This document shows positions 1 to 9,007 of a stretch of DNA of 64,000 nucleotides, piece by piece. The first letter of the stretch is position 1. Every line of letters begins with the position of its first letter. Position numbers and translations under genes: made by a program. Location: the NCBI GenBank assembly GCA_037043015.1, contig CM073330.1, positions 645,263 to 709,262 on the forward strand. Reading direction: 5' to 3'. The notes beneath the pieces are model-generated. The model was not told the DNA's origin. It was given only the letters and a program-made list of their open reading frames with translations, and made no database searches. The stretch is from Bryum argenteum. Lineage: Eukaryota > Streptophyta > Bryopsida > Bryales > Bryaceae.

Positions 1-1
1 T

Positions 2-1299
2 TTCCTCCAAGTTGTGGGTTACCACGACTTCAACGGAGGTGGCAAGGGTGGTAGTGGACCAACATCCGAAAAACTATTACTTCGTGTTGCCCATAAAGCT
101 CAACGAACCGGCGATCTATCAGGTCTCACAAAGGCAGTTTCTGACTATCCAGGAGCTGAAATGATTTGTACCCGCGACGCCTACCTTGAGGGGGCCGAGG
201 TGTTCGGATCCAAGAAACGTAAGGCTGATGTTCCAATTGGAGCTGATGATGAAACGCACAGACCTGACACCGTGAGCTACTCACGTCCTCGAATCGGGAG
301 AAGGGTTACCCGAGCATGTGCTGAAAATCTGAGTACTATCCATGAAGAGGATGAACTTGAGGAGCCACCGACATTACCATCCACTTTTGCTGGACCTAGT
401 ATTGAACGTGTGATCGCTGTTCAGGAGACTAAAGTAGACGAGAGGCTGTGGCACATTGCTCGTTTGAGGGAGAATTCTGCCAAGGCTTGTTGGGGTATCA
501 TGCGAAAGAGTAAAAATAAATGTGACTCACGAATTATTCAGAAGGGGAAAGCGACCGCAGCTCCAACTTACACCGGAGTATGGTAGCGCCCTCAAGATGG
601 GCCCAGAAAGTTGATCAGTTCTTTTTTTGTACGGATGATATTGACAGGTGTGTGAAGGGTCATCGTCGCAAATGGATTGAGCCATTCTCTCTAAGCCAGG
701 ATAGACCCCCTATTCTTTCAATATGGCCTGTTAAGATAGAGACTAACCTTACACGTGATGAAATGGAGGCGTTAGAGAATGCGGGATTTCGACTACCACA
801 AAAAGAACAGCTTCTTCCAAACCGCACTTTCAATAATGCTGCCCCACCAAGAGACTTGTCGCATATTCCAGTCCCGGAGAAACCGGACGTATTCTCTAGG
901 TCAAGAAGATCGAAAAACATGAAACGCATTCCAACTATGACTGCAAAACACATGAAGAATATTGAGTCTGCCACCTCAATGCACGCCAAAATTCTGAAGG
1001 TGACCACGATCCCGCAGCCTGGTTTTGGATGTATCGTAGACTTGGAGTCGGATTCGTATTTAGTTTATAGACTTTCAATTAGTAAATTCCCGGATTGCTG
1101 ATGCCCAGTGTTCAAGAAAACAATCTCTTCGTTAGGACGAAGAGATCCATACCGACCGTACAAGCACCTATACTTCATCACGGTATTGGTTTGCAAATTT
1201 GATCCGGATGCTGACCTCTTCATCCACGCGGCCACTCTTAGTTTCAATGAAGTGAAGAAGATTCTGGAGGGAGGAATCCTAGACCATGCTACAGATTAG
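2..1299 (+). pseudogene. Decayed SWIM zinc-finger protein remnant, 5' end off window
   Basis: Coding-like sequence enters from the left edge and runs in frame 2 to 586. It continues in frame 1 from about 580 to 1296, so a frameshift (or lost intron) separates the halves. The first half holds a basic KKRK stretch. The C-terminal part carries a SWIM-like pattern: FPDC, an in-frame TGA at 1099-1101, CPVFKK, then GRRDPYRPYKHLYFI. A SWIM finger is CxCx(n)CxH; here the residue between the first two Cys is the stop and the third Cys is replaced by Tyr. SWIM fingers are common in MULE-type transposases and plant FAR1-like proteins, so this is probably a transposon-derived remnant. The family is inferred from the motif only. 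Confidence 0.5.
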
Positions 1300-1741
1300 A
1301 ATGCCTTAAATCCCATCATTTACATACGCCATATGTAAGTCCTATGATTGGGTGTATGTGATATTACTTCACAACATATTAAATATAATTATACTAGTAC
1401 CTATATGTACAGCAAACCTTGCCAATTTGTCTAACTTGGAGTACTAATCACTTAGAAATATTACCTTATAAATCTCTTGACATTAACAAATTGTCATTTA
1501 CTGTCAAGTTTGTAGCTCAAGTCCAACCAAATTCAGGGAATTTAAACCCTATTTCCACGGGTTTGGGTCACTAAATCCACGGTAATAAGTTTGGAATATT
1601 CGAATATTTTCGAGAATATTCGAGAATTATTCTCTAATAAAAATATTATACTATTTTTAGAAACTTTTTTACTAAAAATACAAAGTCAGCCCTAAAAAAT
1701 CAAAAATCTTACCGCTCACCGCTCAACGCTCACACGGTAGC
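1300..1741. other. AT-rich spacer, no gene
   Basis: I see no coding signal. A patch around 1590-1665 has short self-complementary AATATTCGAATATT-like words. The segment at about 1705-1740 repeats CGCTCACCGCTCAACGCTC just before the foldback element. Confidence 0.5.
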
Positions 1742-1746
1742 AACGT
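1742..1746. repeat. Candidate 5-bp target duplication (AACGT), left of foldback
   Basis: AACGT at 1742-1746 recurs at 4767-4771, immediately outside the inverted-repeat arms. Five bp is the usual LTR-retrotransposon duplication size, but so short a match could be chance. Confidence 0.35.
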
Positions 1747-1748
1747 CC

Positions 1749-3149
1749 GCCAACAAATGTGCAACATTCATTTGTTTGGCTCAATGTTAATGTTTTGTCA
1801 AATGTTAGTTGAATATTGTGATGTAAGTATGAGGAGTTAAGGGTTTTGAATGAAAACCCTTAAATATTAATTGGAAGGTTAGAAAGTATTAACTTTTTAA
1901 GAAGACTTTTTAGAGGAAGTGGAGTCAATTTGAAGATTGGAGTAGGGTAAGAAGAAAAGGGGTAGTTGGTAGAGTAGGAAAATTAAACAATTAGATTAGG
2001 AACCCCACGATTGAAACCCAAAGTGTTGAAGGAAGAGTGGGGGATTTAATGAGTAGAGTAGAAGGCCCCACGATTGAAGCCAAAGTGGTGAGGGAAGAGT
2101 GGGGGCTATCCCTTTCCTTCAAGCCGGCACTCCTTCGACACACAAGATCAAGCTACAATCAATAAGTCTCTCATGGTTAATATCTTGTATGTTAGTAAAA
2201 TTGTTAGTCCTTGTTGGTTGGCTTCCATGGTGATTATTTATCACCTTGTGGCAATGGAAGCCACCATTGACCCTCCATCCAAGTGGCATGGTGGAGGGAT
2301 CATGGGACTTTTATATATTTATAGTGGTAGGTAGAGCATGGGCATGGGACTTGCTCCCCTGCATGGGTGGCAATTTGGCTCTATTGTTAGTACTTACCCT
2401 TAGTTACCGGCCAAGTAAATGGCCGGGTTAAAACTTGAGAGCAAGGGTATTTAAGCCTTGCTCCCAAGCTTGTTTATCATCTCTTTGTAATGACCCACTC
2501 AATCTAATTAGAGTAGGAGAAAGAAGGCCGTGGGCCTCCTTCTCCTCCATCTTGTTTGTCTCATATCTTGTTTGTCTACTTCTTCTTCTTTGTAATGTTT
2601 AGTTAGAGTAGGAGTAGGGAGGCAGGTGGACCTCCCTCTCAATTTTGTTTGTCTACCTCTTCTTCTTTGTAATGCTTAGTTAGAGTAAGAGTAGGGAGGC
2701 AGGTGGACCTCCCTCTCAATTTTGTTTGTCTAGCTCTTCTTCTTTGTAATGCTTAGTTAGAGTAGGAGCAGGGAGGCAGGTGGACCTCCCTCTCAATTTT
2801 GTTCCTTTTGATTTCTTCTTGAATTGCTTAGTTGTTGGTAGAAGAAAGAGGCCGTGGGTCCCTTTCACTCATTCTTTCATTTCCCATCAAATGTGTCTCG
2901 GTCTTTCCCTCATCAGTCGCTCAATTCTTCTTCAAATTGATTGTGATTTTTGTGGTAGGTAGCTTGTAAGTAGAGCTTTCCAACGGTAGTAAGCATGCTC
3001 AAATCCGAGTTGTAGAGAGGGAGAAATTTGCTCTCAAAGTCGGGGTGTCGAAAACAATTTCCCCCGGCAGTGAACAAATCAGCTGTGTTCAAACAGCAAT
3101 CAGTCCCAGAATTTTCTTGCTATGGTGTTGAGATTTCTAGGGCGGACAG
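1749..3149 (+). repeat. Left arm of the foldback
   Basis: Pairs with 3580-4762 on the opposite strand. It is about 215 bp longer than the right arm because it has one extra 77-bp unit and about 137 bp around 2806-2945 missing from the right arm. Confidence 0.8.
2570..2803 (+). repeat. Three tandem 77-bp units in left arm
   Basis: Each unit runs GTTTGTCTA, a TTCTTCTTTGTAATG core, a GAGTAGGGAGGCAGGTGG core, then CCTCCCTCTCAATTTT. The right arm has two copies (about 3790-3940). Confidence 0.8.
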
Positions 3150-3390
3150 AGCTCTAAGAGAGCTTTCCAGGGGTATATGGCATGCCCCGATCTGATCTTT
3201 CAAAAAGGAGAAATTGGCTCTTAAAGTCGGGGCGTTGGAAAAGTTTTCCACCCCGGCAGTGGCAAAAACTGCCACAGTCAAAGTGGAATCAGTCCTAGGA
3301 TTTTCACTCTTTGCTTTTGAGATTTTGAGGGTAGATGAGAAATCAAGTAAGCTTTCTAAAAAGCTATGGCACGCTTGATTCCGAGCTAGG
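2973..3390 (+). repeat. Diverged tandem units of about 185 bp at the foldback centre
   Basis: Units begin GAGCTTTCC, near 2973 and 3157, with a partial third at 3349. Each contains GAGAAATT(T/G)GCTCT, AAGTCGGGG and a CCCGGCAGTG(A/G) core, then an ATCAGTCC core. The first lies in the left arm; the second lies in the unpaired loop. Confidence 0.6.
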
Positions 3391-3579
3391 ATGACGACTT
3401 GGTGGCCCAAACACCAAGGGGCACTTTCAAGGTCATCCGGCGGGGGAGTTTTCTCCTCATTTACCTTCTTGTTTTTTCCTCTTCTTCTTGTCTCCTCCTC
3501 TTCTTTGTTCCCTGTTCTTCAATTCACCCCTTGTGACCGAAGGCCACCTACATGGTGGTTTTTAAAGCTCACATTTTGG

Positions 3580-4762
3580 CTGTCCACCCTAGAAATCACA
3601 ACAGCATAGCAAGAAAACTCTGGGATTGATTGCTATTTGAACACATCTAATTTGTTCACTGCCGGGGGGAAATTGTTTTCGACACCCCGACTTTGGAAGA
3701 AAATTTCTCCCTCTCTACAACTCCGATTTGAGCATGCTTACTACCGTTGGAAAGCTCTATTTACAAATTACCTACCGCAAAAGGAACAAAATTGAGAGGG
3801 AGGTCCACCTGCCTCCCTACTCTTACTCTAACTAAGCATTACAAAGAAGAAGAAGTAGACAAACAAAATTGAGAGGGAGGTCCACCTGCCTCCCTACTCC
3901 TACTCTAACTAAACATTACAAAGAAGAAGAAGTAGACAAACAAGATATGAGACAAACAAGATGGAGGAGAAGGAGGCCCACGGCCTTCTTTCTCCTACTC
4001 TAATTAGATTGAGTGGGTCATTACAAAGAGATGATAAACAAGCTTGGGAGCAAGGCTTAAATACCCTTGCTCTCAAGTTTTAACCCGGCCATTTACTTGG
4101 CCGGTAACTAAGGGTAAGTACTAACAATAGAGCCAAATTGCCACCCATGCAGGGGAGCAAGTCCCATGCCCATGCTCTACCTACCACTATAAATATATAA
4201 AAGTCCCATGATCCCTCCACCATGCCACTTGGATGGAGGGTCAATGGTGGCTTCCATTGCCACAAGGTGATAAATAATCACCATGGAAGCCAACCAACAA
4301 GGACTAACAATTTTACTAACATACAAGATATTAACCATGAGAGACTTATTGATTGTAGCTTGATCTTGTGTGTCGAAGGAGTGCCGGCTTGAAGGAAAGG
4401 GATAGCCCCCACTCTTCCCTCACCACTTTGGCTTCAATCGTGGGGCCTTCTACTCTACTCATTAAATCCCCCACTCTTCCTTCAACACTTTGGGTTTCAA
4501 TCGTGGGGTTCCTAATCTAATTGTTTAATTTTCCTACTCTACCAACTACCCCTTTTCTTCTTACCCTACTCCAATCTTCAAATTGACTCCACTTCCTCTA
4601 AAAAGTCTTCTTAAAAAGTTAATACTTTCTAACCTTCCAATTAATATTTAAGGGTTTTCATTCAAAACCCTTAACTCCTCATACTTACATCACAATATTC
4701 AACTAACATTTGACAAAACATTAACATTGAGCCAAACAAATGAATGTTGCACATTTGTTGGC
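3580..4762 (-). repeat. Right arm of the foldback
   Basis: Reverse complement of 1749-3149. The outer boundary is set by GCCAACAAATG at 1749 pairing with CATTTGTTGGC ending at 4762. Confidence 0.8.
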
Positions 4763-4766
4763 TCAC

Positions 4767-4771
4767 AACGT
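4767..4771. repeat. Candidate 5-bp target duplication (AACGT), right of foldback
   Basis: Matches 1742-1746. The junction falls at the end of a TTAA-type repeat copy (4772-5168), so part of that repeat's terminus may have been lost here. Confidence 0.35.
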
Positions 4772-5168
4772 TCTTCGGGTATTTTTAGCCAAAAACTCAT
4801 TTTCAAAAAAAATGATATAGATGAAAATAAAGATAAGCTATTCAGATCTCAACCATACAAACTTGTAATAGACTTGTAGTAGATCATGTGGACCAAAACT
4901 TGACTCATGGGACCTCATAGATTGCGAGATCTTAACATATTAGTGCGCAAAACAGGCTACAAAATACCATCATTTCCACTTTGAAATAAAAATACTACCA
5001 ACATGAAATTTGCAATAAAAAAATCAGCAACTAGAAAGTTGTTCATCTTCATCTCAAAGACACTCTTAAACCAAAAAAACTCATTAAAAAAAAAAATCTG
5101 GACTCAAATAGTAGCCTTGTAGTAGTGAAAACTGCCAAAAATTTTACAAAGGAAAAATAGTCCAAAAC
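4772..5168 (-). repeat. TTAA-MITE copy A, part 1, split by the hAT
   Basis: Read on the minus strand, this matches the right half of the intact element at 39939-40911. Shared landmarks are CTAGTTTTGGA then ATTTTTCCTTTGTAAAA, CTTTCTAGTTG, GATGATGG, CTATGAGG/CTATAAGG and a GTCCACATGATC core. The other half resumes at 22225 after the hAT. The left TTAA terminus is missing where the foldback abuts. Confidence 0.75.
5161..5168. repeat. 8-bp hAT target-site duplication (TCCAAAAC), left
   Basis: Identical to 22225-22232. Eight bp is the diagnostic hAT duplication length. The word occurs once, as GTTTTGGA, in the unoccupied paralogue at 40506-40513. Confidence 0.92.
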
Positions 5169-5179
5169 CAGGGTTGTCA
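5169..5179 (+). repeat. hAT left terminal inverted repeat
   Basis: CAGGGTTGTCA followed by a CGACCGG-rich subterminal region. Matches the right end over 11 bp, after which only GC-rich similarity remains. Confidence 0.9.
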
Positions 5180-5189
5180 GGACGACCGG

Positions 5190-5590
5190 ACCAGGGGGCG
5201 ACCGGTCGACCATGGTCCGGTCGTCCTCAGCCCCTAGGACCTGTCGGTGACATAACGGGTTTTTTATAATTTACCTAGGGTAAATTACCGTCCGACAGGT
5301 GGCCGACCGCACCCCCGTCCAGCCGACCGCACCCCCGTCCGACCGTTTGACGGCCGACCGCACCCGTCCGACTCTCCGACCCGGCCGACCCGGTGCCGGG
5401 AACGACGTTCGAGGAGGCCGGTCGCGGTCGGCGAGGCGGTCGGCCGCCGACCGCCCCGAGACCGGCGAGGTCGGCCGCCGACCGGGTGACGACCGGCGAG
5501 TCGGCCGCCGACCATTGTCGCGACCGGGCGAGGTCGGCCGCCGACCATTGTCGCGACCGGCGAGGTCGGCCGGCTCAGCCTCGACCACTT
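5190..5590 (+). promoter_or_regulatory. GC-rich CGACCGG block 1, upstream of transposase
   Basis: Low-complexity run of CCGACCG, GGCCGCCGACC and GCGACCGG words in otherwise AT-rich DNA. It ends about 50 bp before a TATA box. Long apparent reading frames on both strands here are by-products of stop-poor GC repeats. Confidence 0.6.
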
Positions 5591-5639
5591 GAATTCAACA
5601 GCAAATTCAAATTTCAACGGTCAAATTCGGGGTTGAAGG

Positions 5640-5647
5640 TATATAAG
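5640..5647 (+). promoter_or_regulatory. TATA box of the transposase gene (TATATAAG)
   Basis: Followed by GGCCTCATTTCACTTCC, matching the TATA-GGCC-pyrimidine layout at the other three cargo promoters. Confidence 0.6.
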
Positions 5648-6040
5648 AGAAGAGACACAAGGCCTCATTTCACTTCCGAATTGTGAATGCGACCCTAAGT
5701 CTCCGAGTTGCATAACTTTATGTTATGTGTCCGTTGCTTAGTACGTATTGAGTTCGGAAGTGCGAGTTCGTTTTACGAACTCTTGACATTTTTTTCTACA
5801 TATCTATTACCACGTTTGATCATTTTGAGGTGTCCTACCTATCAAAATGGCCAACAAATCATCCTCACCTTGGTTCACCGATATTCATGAAGTACAAGGC
5901 CAACCTACCACGACCCCAACTGTCCAATGCAATCTCTCGTCATAAGGTTATGAGCAAGAGGCTAGAACGGCGGTTTCGGTCACCTTGGTTATGAAGGCAA
6001 GCGTGGGGTCCGCCTTAATACAGTTACGCTTTGTCCAAAA

Positions 6041-8757
6041 TTGAACACCCGAGTGATGGATTTATTTCGAAGATGTGACGGGCGGTTCCCTCCACATAAT
6101 GGAGAAATGAGCGGTTTTCATTCAATACCATCGTCATCAGAAGTTCGAATGTTGGCACGCCAAGGTCCTTTGGTGGAGACTCTTGCGTGGGATCTTCAAG
6201 CTACCCTTCGATTCCATCAACACCTTTAGTTGGATCAATCTCCGCCGTTCCTAACTTTGCGGGACAAGGTGAGGGTTGGTGGGCATATCAATAGGGCGAT
6301 GAAACAATCTGTGATTGAAGATGGTTTTGTTGAAGCGGATAGGCGGGAACTAGACATACTTTGGGCAAAGTTTTTCTATGAAGCAAACGTACCGTTTGCT
6401 GTAGCACGGAATCCGATCTTCAAGGAAGCCGTAATGAAAACTGCTTCTTTCCGAAAACCATATGTCCCACCTTCTTACCATGACATTCGGACAAAGTTGT
6501 TGGGACAAGTAAAAAGTGATCTAGAAGGAAAACTAGATAGTAGACTCAAGGAGAGCCTTCGGAAGTTCGGGGGAACTTTAGCCATGGATGGATGGTCATC
6601 TGTGAGTAGTCGCCCTCTTGTAAATGCAATGCTAGTGACTCTATTTGGAGAGCTTTTTCTTGGCGCCGTCGATACTACCGGCAAAAAGAAAAGACAAGAA
6701 TGTATATGGCCTCTATCATGGTCAAGTTCATCAAACAAGTTGGCCACGAACGCGTTGTCCAAGTCCGCACGGACAACGCTTCGTAATGATTAATGCCTCT
6801 CGATTAGTCGTTGAGGATTATCCCCATATATTCATTCGGGGATGCGCCACGCATGCGATGGATTTGTTGTTGGAAGATAGGGGAAAGGCGTCATGGGTGA
6901 AAGAAACTTTGGAAAAGGCCAAGGGCTTGGTCAAGTTCATCAAAAATCGTCAAATGCCTTTAGCCGTGTTTCGTAAACATGAGACAAGGTTTAGCCTATT
7001 GATGCTGGGAAAACAAGATTTGCGTGCAATTTTATAATGATAGATCGCTTATTGCGGGTTCGCGATTCTTTGGAGCAAATGTTGTAGATCCCCAGTGGTT
7101 GTCATATGCCTCGAAGAAGTCTCTATCGGCTAGAGATAAATTACCGGAGTCCCATAACGTAAGAAAAGTGGTTTTGGATGACGGTTTTTAGGCGTTGTAC
7201 AAACTTCCGAGATATGGTGGCCCTGGTGAGTGTATGCTCTTCGGGAATTGACGGCAAGGAGCCTTGTACGGGCAAGGCTTTGCATATCGTTCGTCGGCTC
7301 GAGAAGCATGTGCGACGCTATCTACGAGAACCATTTTCACTCCCGACGGATTTAGCGGACATTGCGAAGGAGAACTTCTACGCAAGGAAAAAGATGATGA
7401 CAACAGAGATCGCTTTCTGTCTTTGGTGCACTTTTGAATCCTTATTTACTACATGACAAAGAGTTAGCGATGATGATACCGAGGTCTGGCATGGGTGCGG
7501 GCGTGTTCTAAAAACTCTATGTGCTCCGGGCACTTATCATGATGTGGCGAATGAATATATGGCATTTCGAATGAGGAGTGCACCATTTCATGAGATGTTG
7601 GATCCCTTCGAGTCGAAATGTTTTCCCTTTGTTTGGTGGGAAATTGAAGGGTTTGTTGGAAAACTCCTTGCTCCGATTGCAAAGCGAATCCTAGCTCAAA
7701 CGGTGTCATCGTCGGCGTGCGAACGCAATTGGAGCAGTTACTCTTTCGTTCACGATAGGAAGCGGAATCGGTTGCTACCGGAAAGGGCGAGATGACTTGG
7801 TCTTTGTATACACCAACTCAAAGTTACTTGCAAACGCAAAGTTAACGGATGAGAAGAGGTGGTACTCGGAGAACTTGGATGTAGAGGATCGTGACGTACG
7901 TGACTCGAGGATGAAGAAACCCCCATAACTCAATTGGTGAAGGCTTTTCGGATCACGTTTTGGAGGACCTAGAAGATGACCTCAATAGCATCCCCGCTAT
8001 GAGCTTGCAAGATGCTTTGAACGTCCCAAACACCACGTATGACTTTGTTGACGATGAAGCTGAGGCGGATGATCCAGATGAATTGTTGCCCCTAGCTCAT
8101 TTACCACGGTTTCAAAAGGATACCGACAAAGTCACATGTGATAATACCCTCGCATGCGGACTAATTCCAAATACGGACGAGAACGTTGTTTCGAATGTGA
8201 AAATCGTGGGGATGATACTCATGGCCGCGTCTTTATTACGTTGGATCCAATAACGATAAATATAGCGTCCGCCATGGCTGCGGACGAACTCGCTTTGCTT
8301 TCTTTGTTGCCTCTCGGTCTCTATTTCAAAAATGTGATTTAGAGGTCCCTACAGTGATGGAGAAATCTTCCAAACGTTTGGTGTCACTTTCAAATCAAGT
8401 GCGACCTCGAACAGTACGTTCCAATTCCGGCGGAATCTCTAGTGACTCGGATGTACCGCTTCTTCAATTGGGATACAAGAACCTTCCAGGAGGTTCAGGG
8501 CTACGGAAGAAGGAGCCTCCAAGAGTTATGACGAAACGTAAAGCTCCAATGCTTCCGTTTCTTCATGATAAACCGAAGAATCCCCTTGATGCCATTGAGA
8601 ATGCGGGAAAATTCAAGATCATTCATTCGGGAAGTCACAAACGAAGAATCAAACAAGAAGTTAGTAGTGATTTCGAAGATGACCCTACGGGATCTAGCGG
8701 AGCTGAAGTAAAAGGAGACAGCGATTATGCAATTCCTACCGATGTGGATGAATAGAC
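6041..8757 (+). pseudogene. hAT transposase (DUF659-like plus hAT dimerisation domain), frameshifted
   Basis: Several overlapping frames together encode a hAT transposase. At 6320-6700: ELDILWAKFFYEANVPFAVA, then the DUF659-like GGTLAMDGWSSVSSRPL. In a shifted frame near 6747-6774: ERVVQVRTDNAS ending at TAA TGA. At 6828-6885: PHIFIRGCATHAMDLLLED. At about 7700-7775: SACERNWSSYSFVHDRKRNR, the C-terminal hAT dimerisation signature. An acidic tail (about 7960-8250) and a basic/acidic segment (8354-8755, ending in TAG) follow. At least three frame changes and several stops mean it cannot make full transposase. No clear BED finger remains at the N-terminus (5880-6230). It converges on the RING gene. 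Confidence 0.85.
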
Positions 8758-8788
8758 ATTAATTACATGCTCAGACACGTAGTAGAGG

Positions 8789-8813
8789 TCTAGCATACTT
8801 CGTGTATGCTAGA
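8789..8813. terminator. Perfect 10-bp hairpin between convergent cargo genes
   Basis: TCTAGCATAC - TTCGT - GTATGCTAGA, between the transposase stop (8757) and the RING gene 3' end (9008). The position suits RNA-end processing for either strand; the role is inferred. Confidence 0.4.
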
Positions 8814-9007
8814 GATAGTATAGCTCGTGAAACTTTATTACCAAACTGTTGATATGTTCGTACTTTATTTTGTCTGAAAATGTCGGTGAATAGTCAACAA
8901 AAGACTATTACATCATAAGAAATAAAAAACTTCATTATAAAAACCATGCATTACAAATCCAAAATGGTATGCGACCCTATTCCGGAATCGTAACCCTCCT
9001 TAACCGT

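Larger units (their letters stand above)
1749..4762. mobile_element. Large inverted-repeat (foldback) element, LTR-like arms
   Basis: The left arm (1749-3149) is the reverse complement of the right arm (about 3580-4762), with a spacer of about 430 bp. The outer parts are nearly identical: the 61-codon reading frame at 2246-2431 (+) gives exactly the same peptide as 4080-4265 (-), so the duplication is recent. The right arm read inward begins TGTGAGCCAAC, an LTR-like TG start. Each arm has a TATTTAAG box about 650-700 bp in and no long coding frame. The simplest reading is two head-to-head copies of an LTR-like sequence, as in a rearranged or palindromic retroelement insertion. A foldback DNA element is the alternative. 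Confidence 0.75.

Noticed and set aside
2246-2431. Identical 61-residue frames in both foldback arms as a gene
   Set aside because: Identity follows from the inverted repeat; no signature and no extension.
5271-5617. Long Arg/Pro/Gly-rich reading frames on both strands in the GC blocks (also 12393-12813, 15042-15432, 17293-17781)
   Set aside because: Low-complexity GC repeats lack stops in any frame; peptides are compositional and unlike each other. Treated as promoter blocks.
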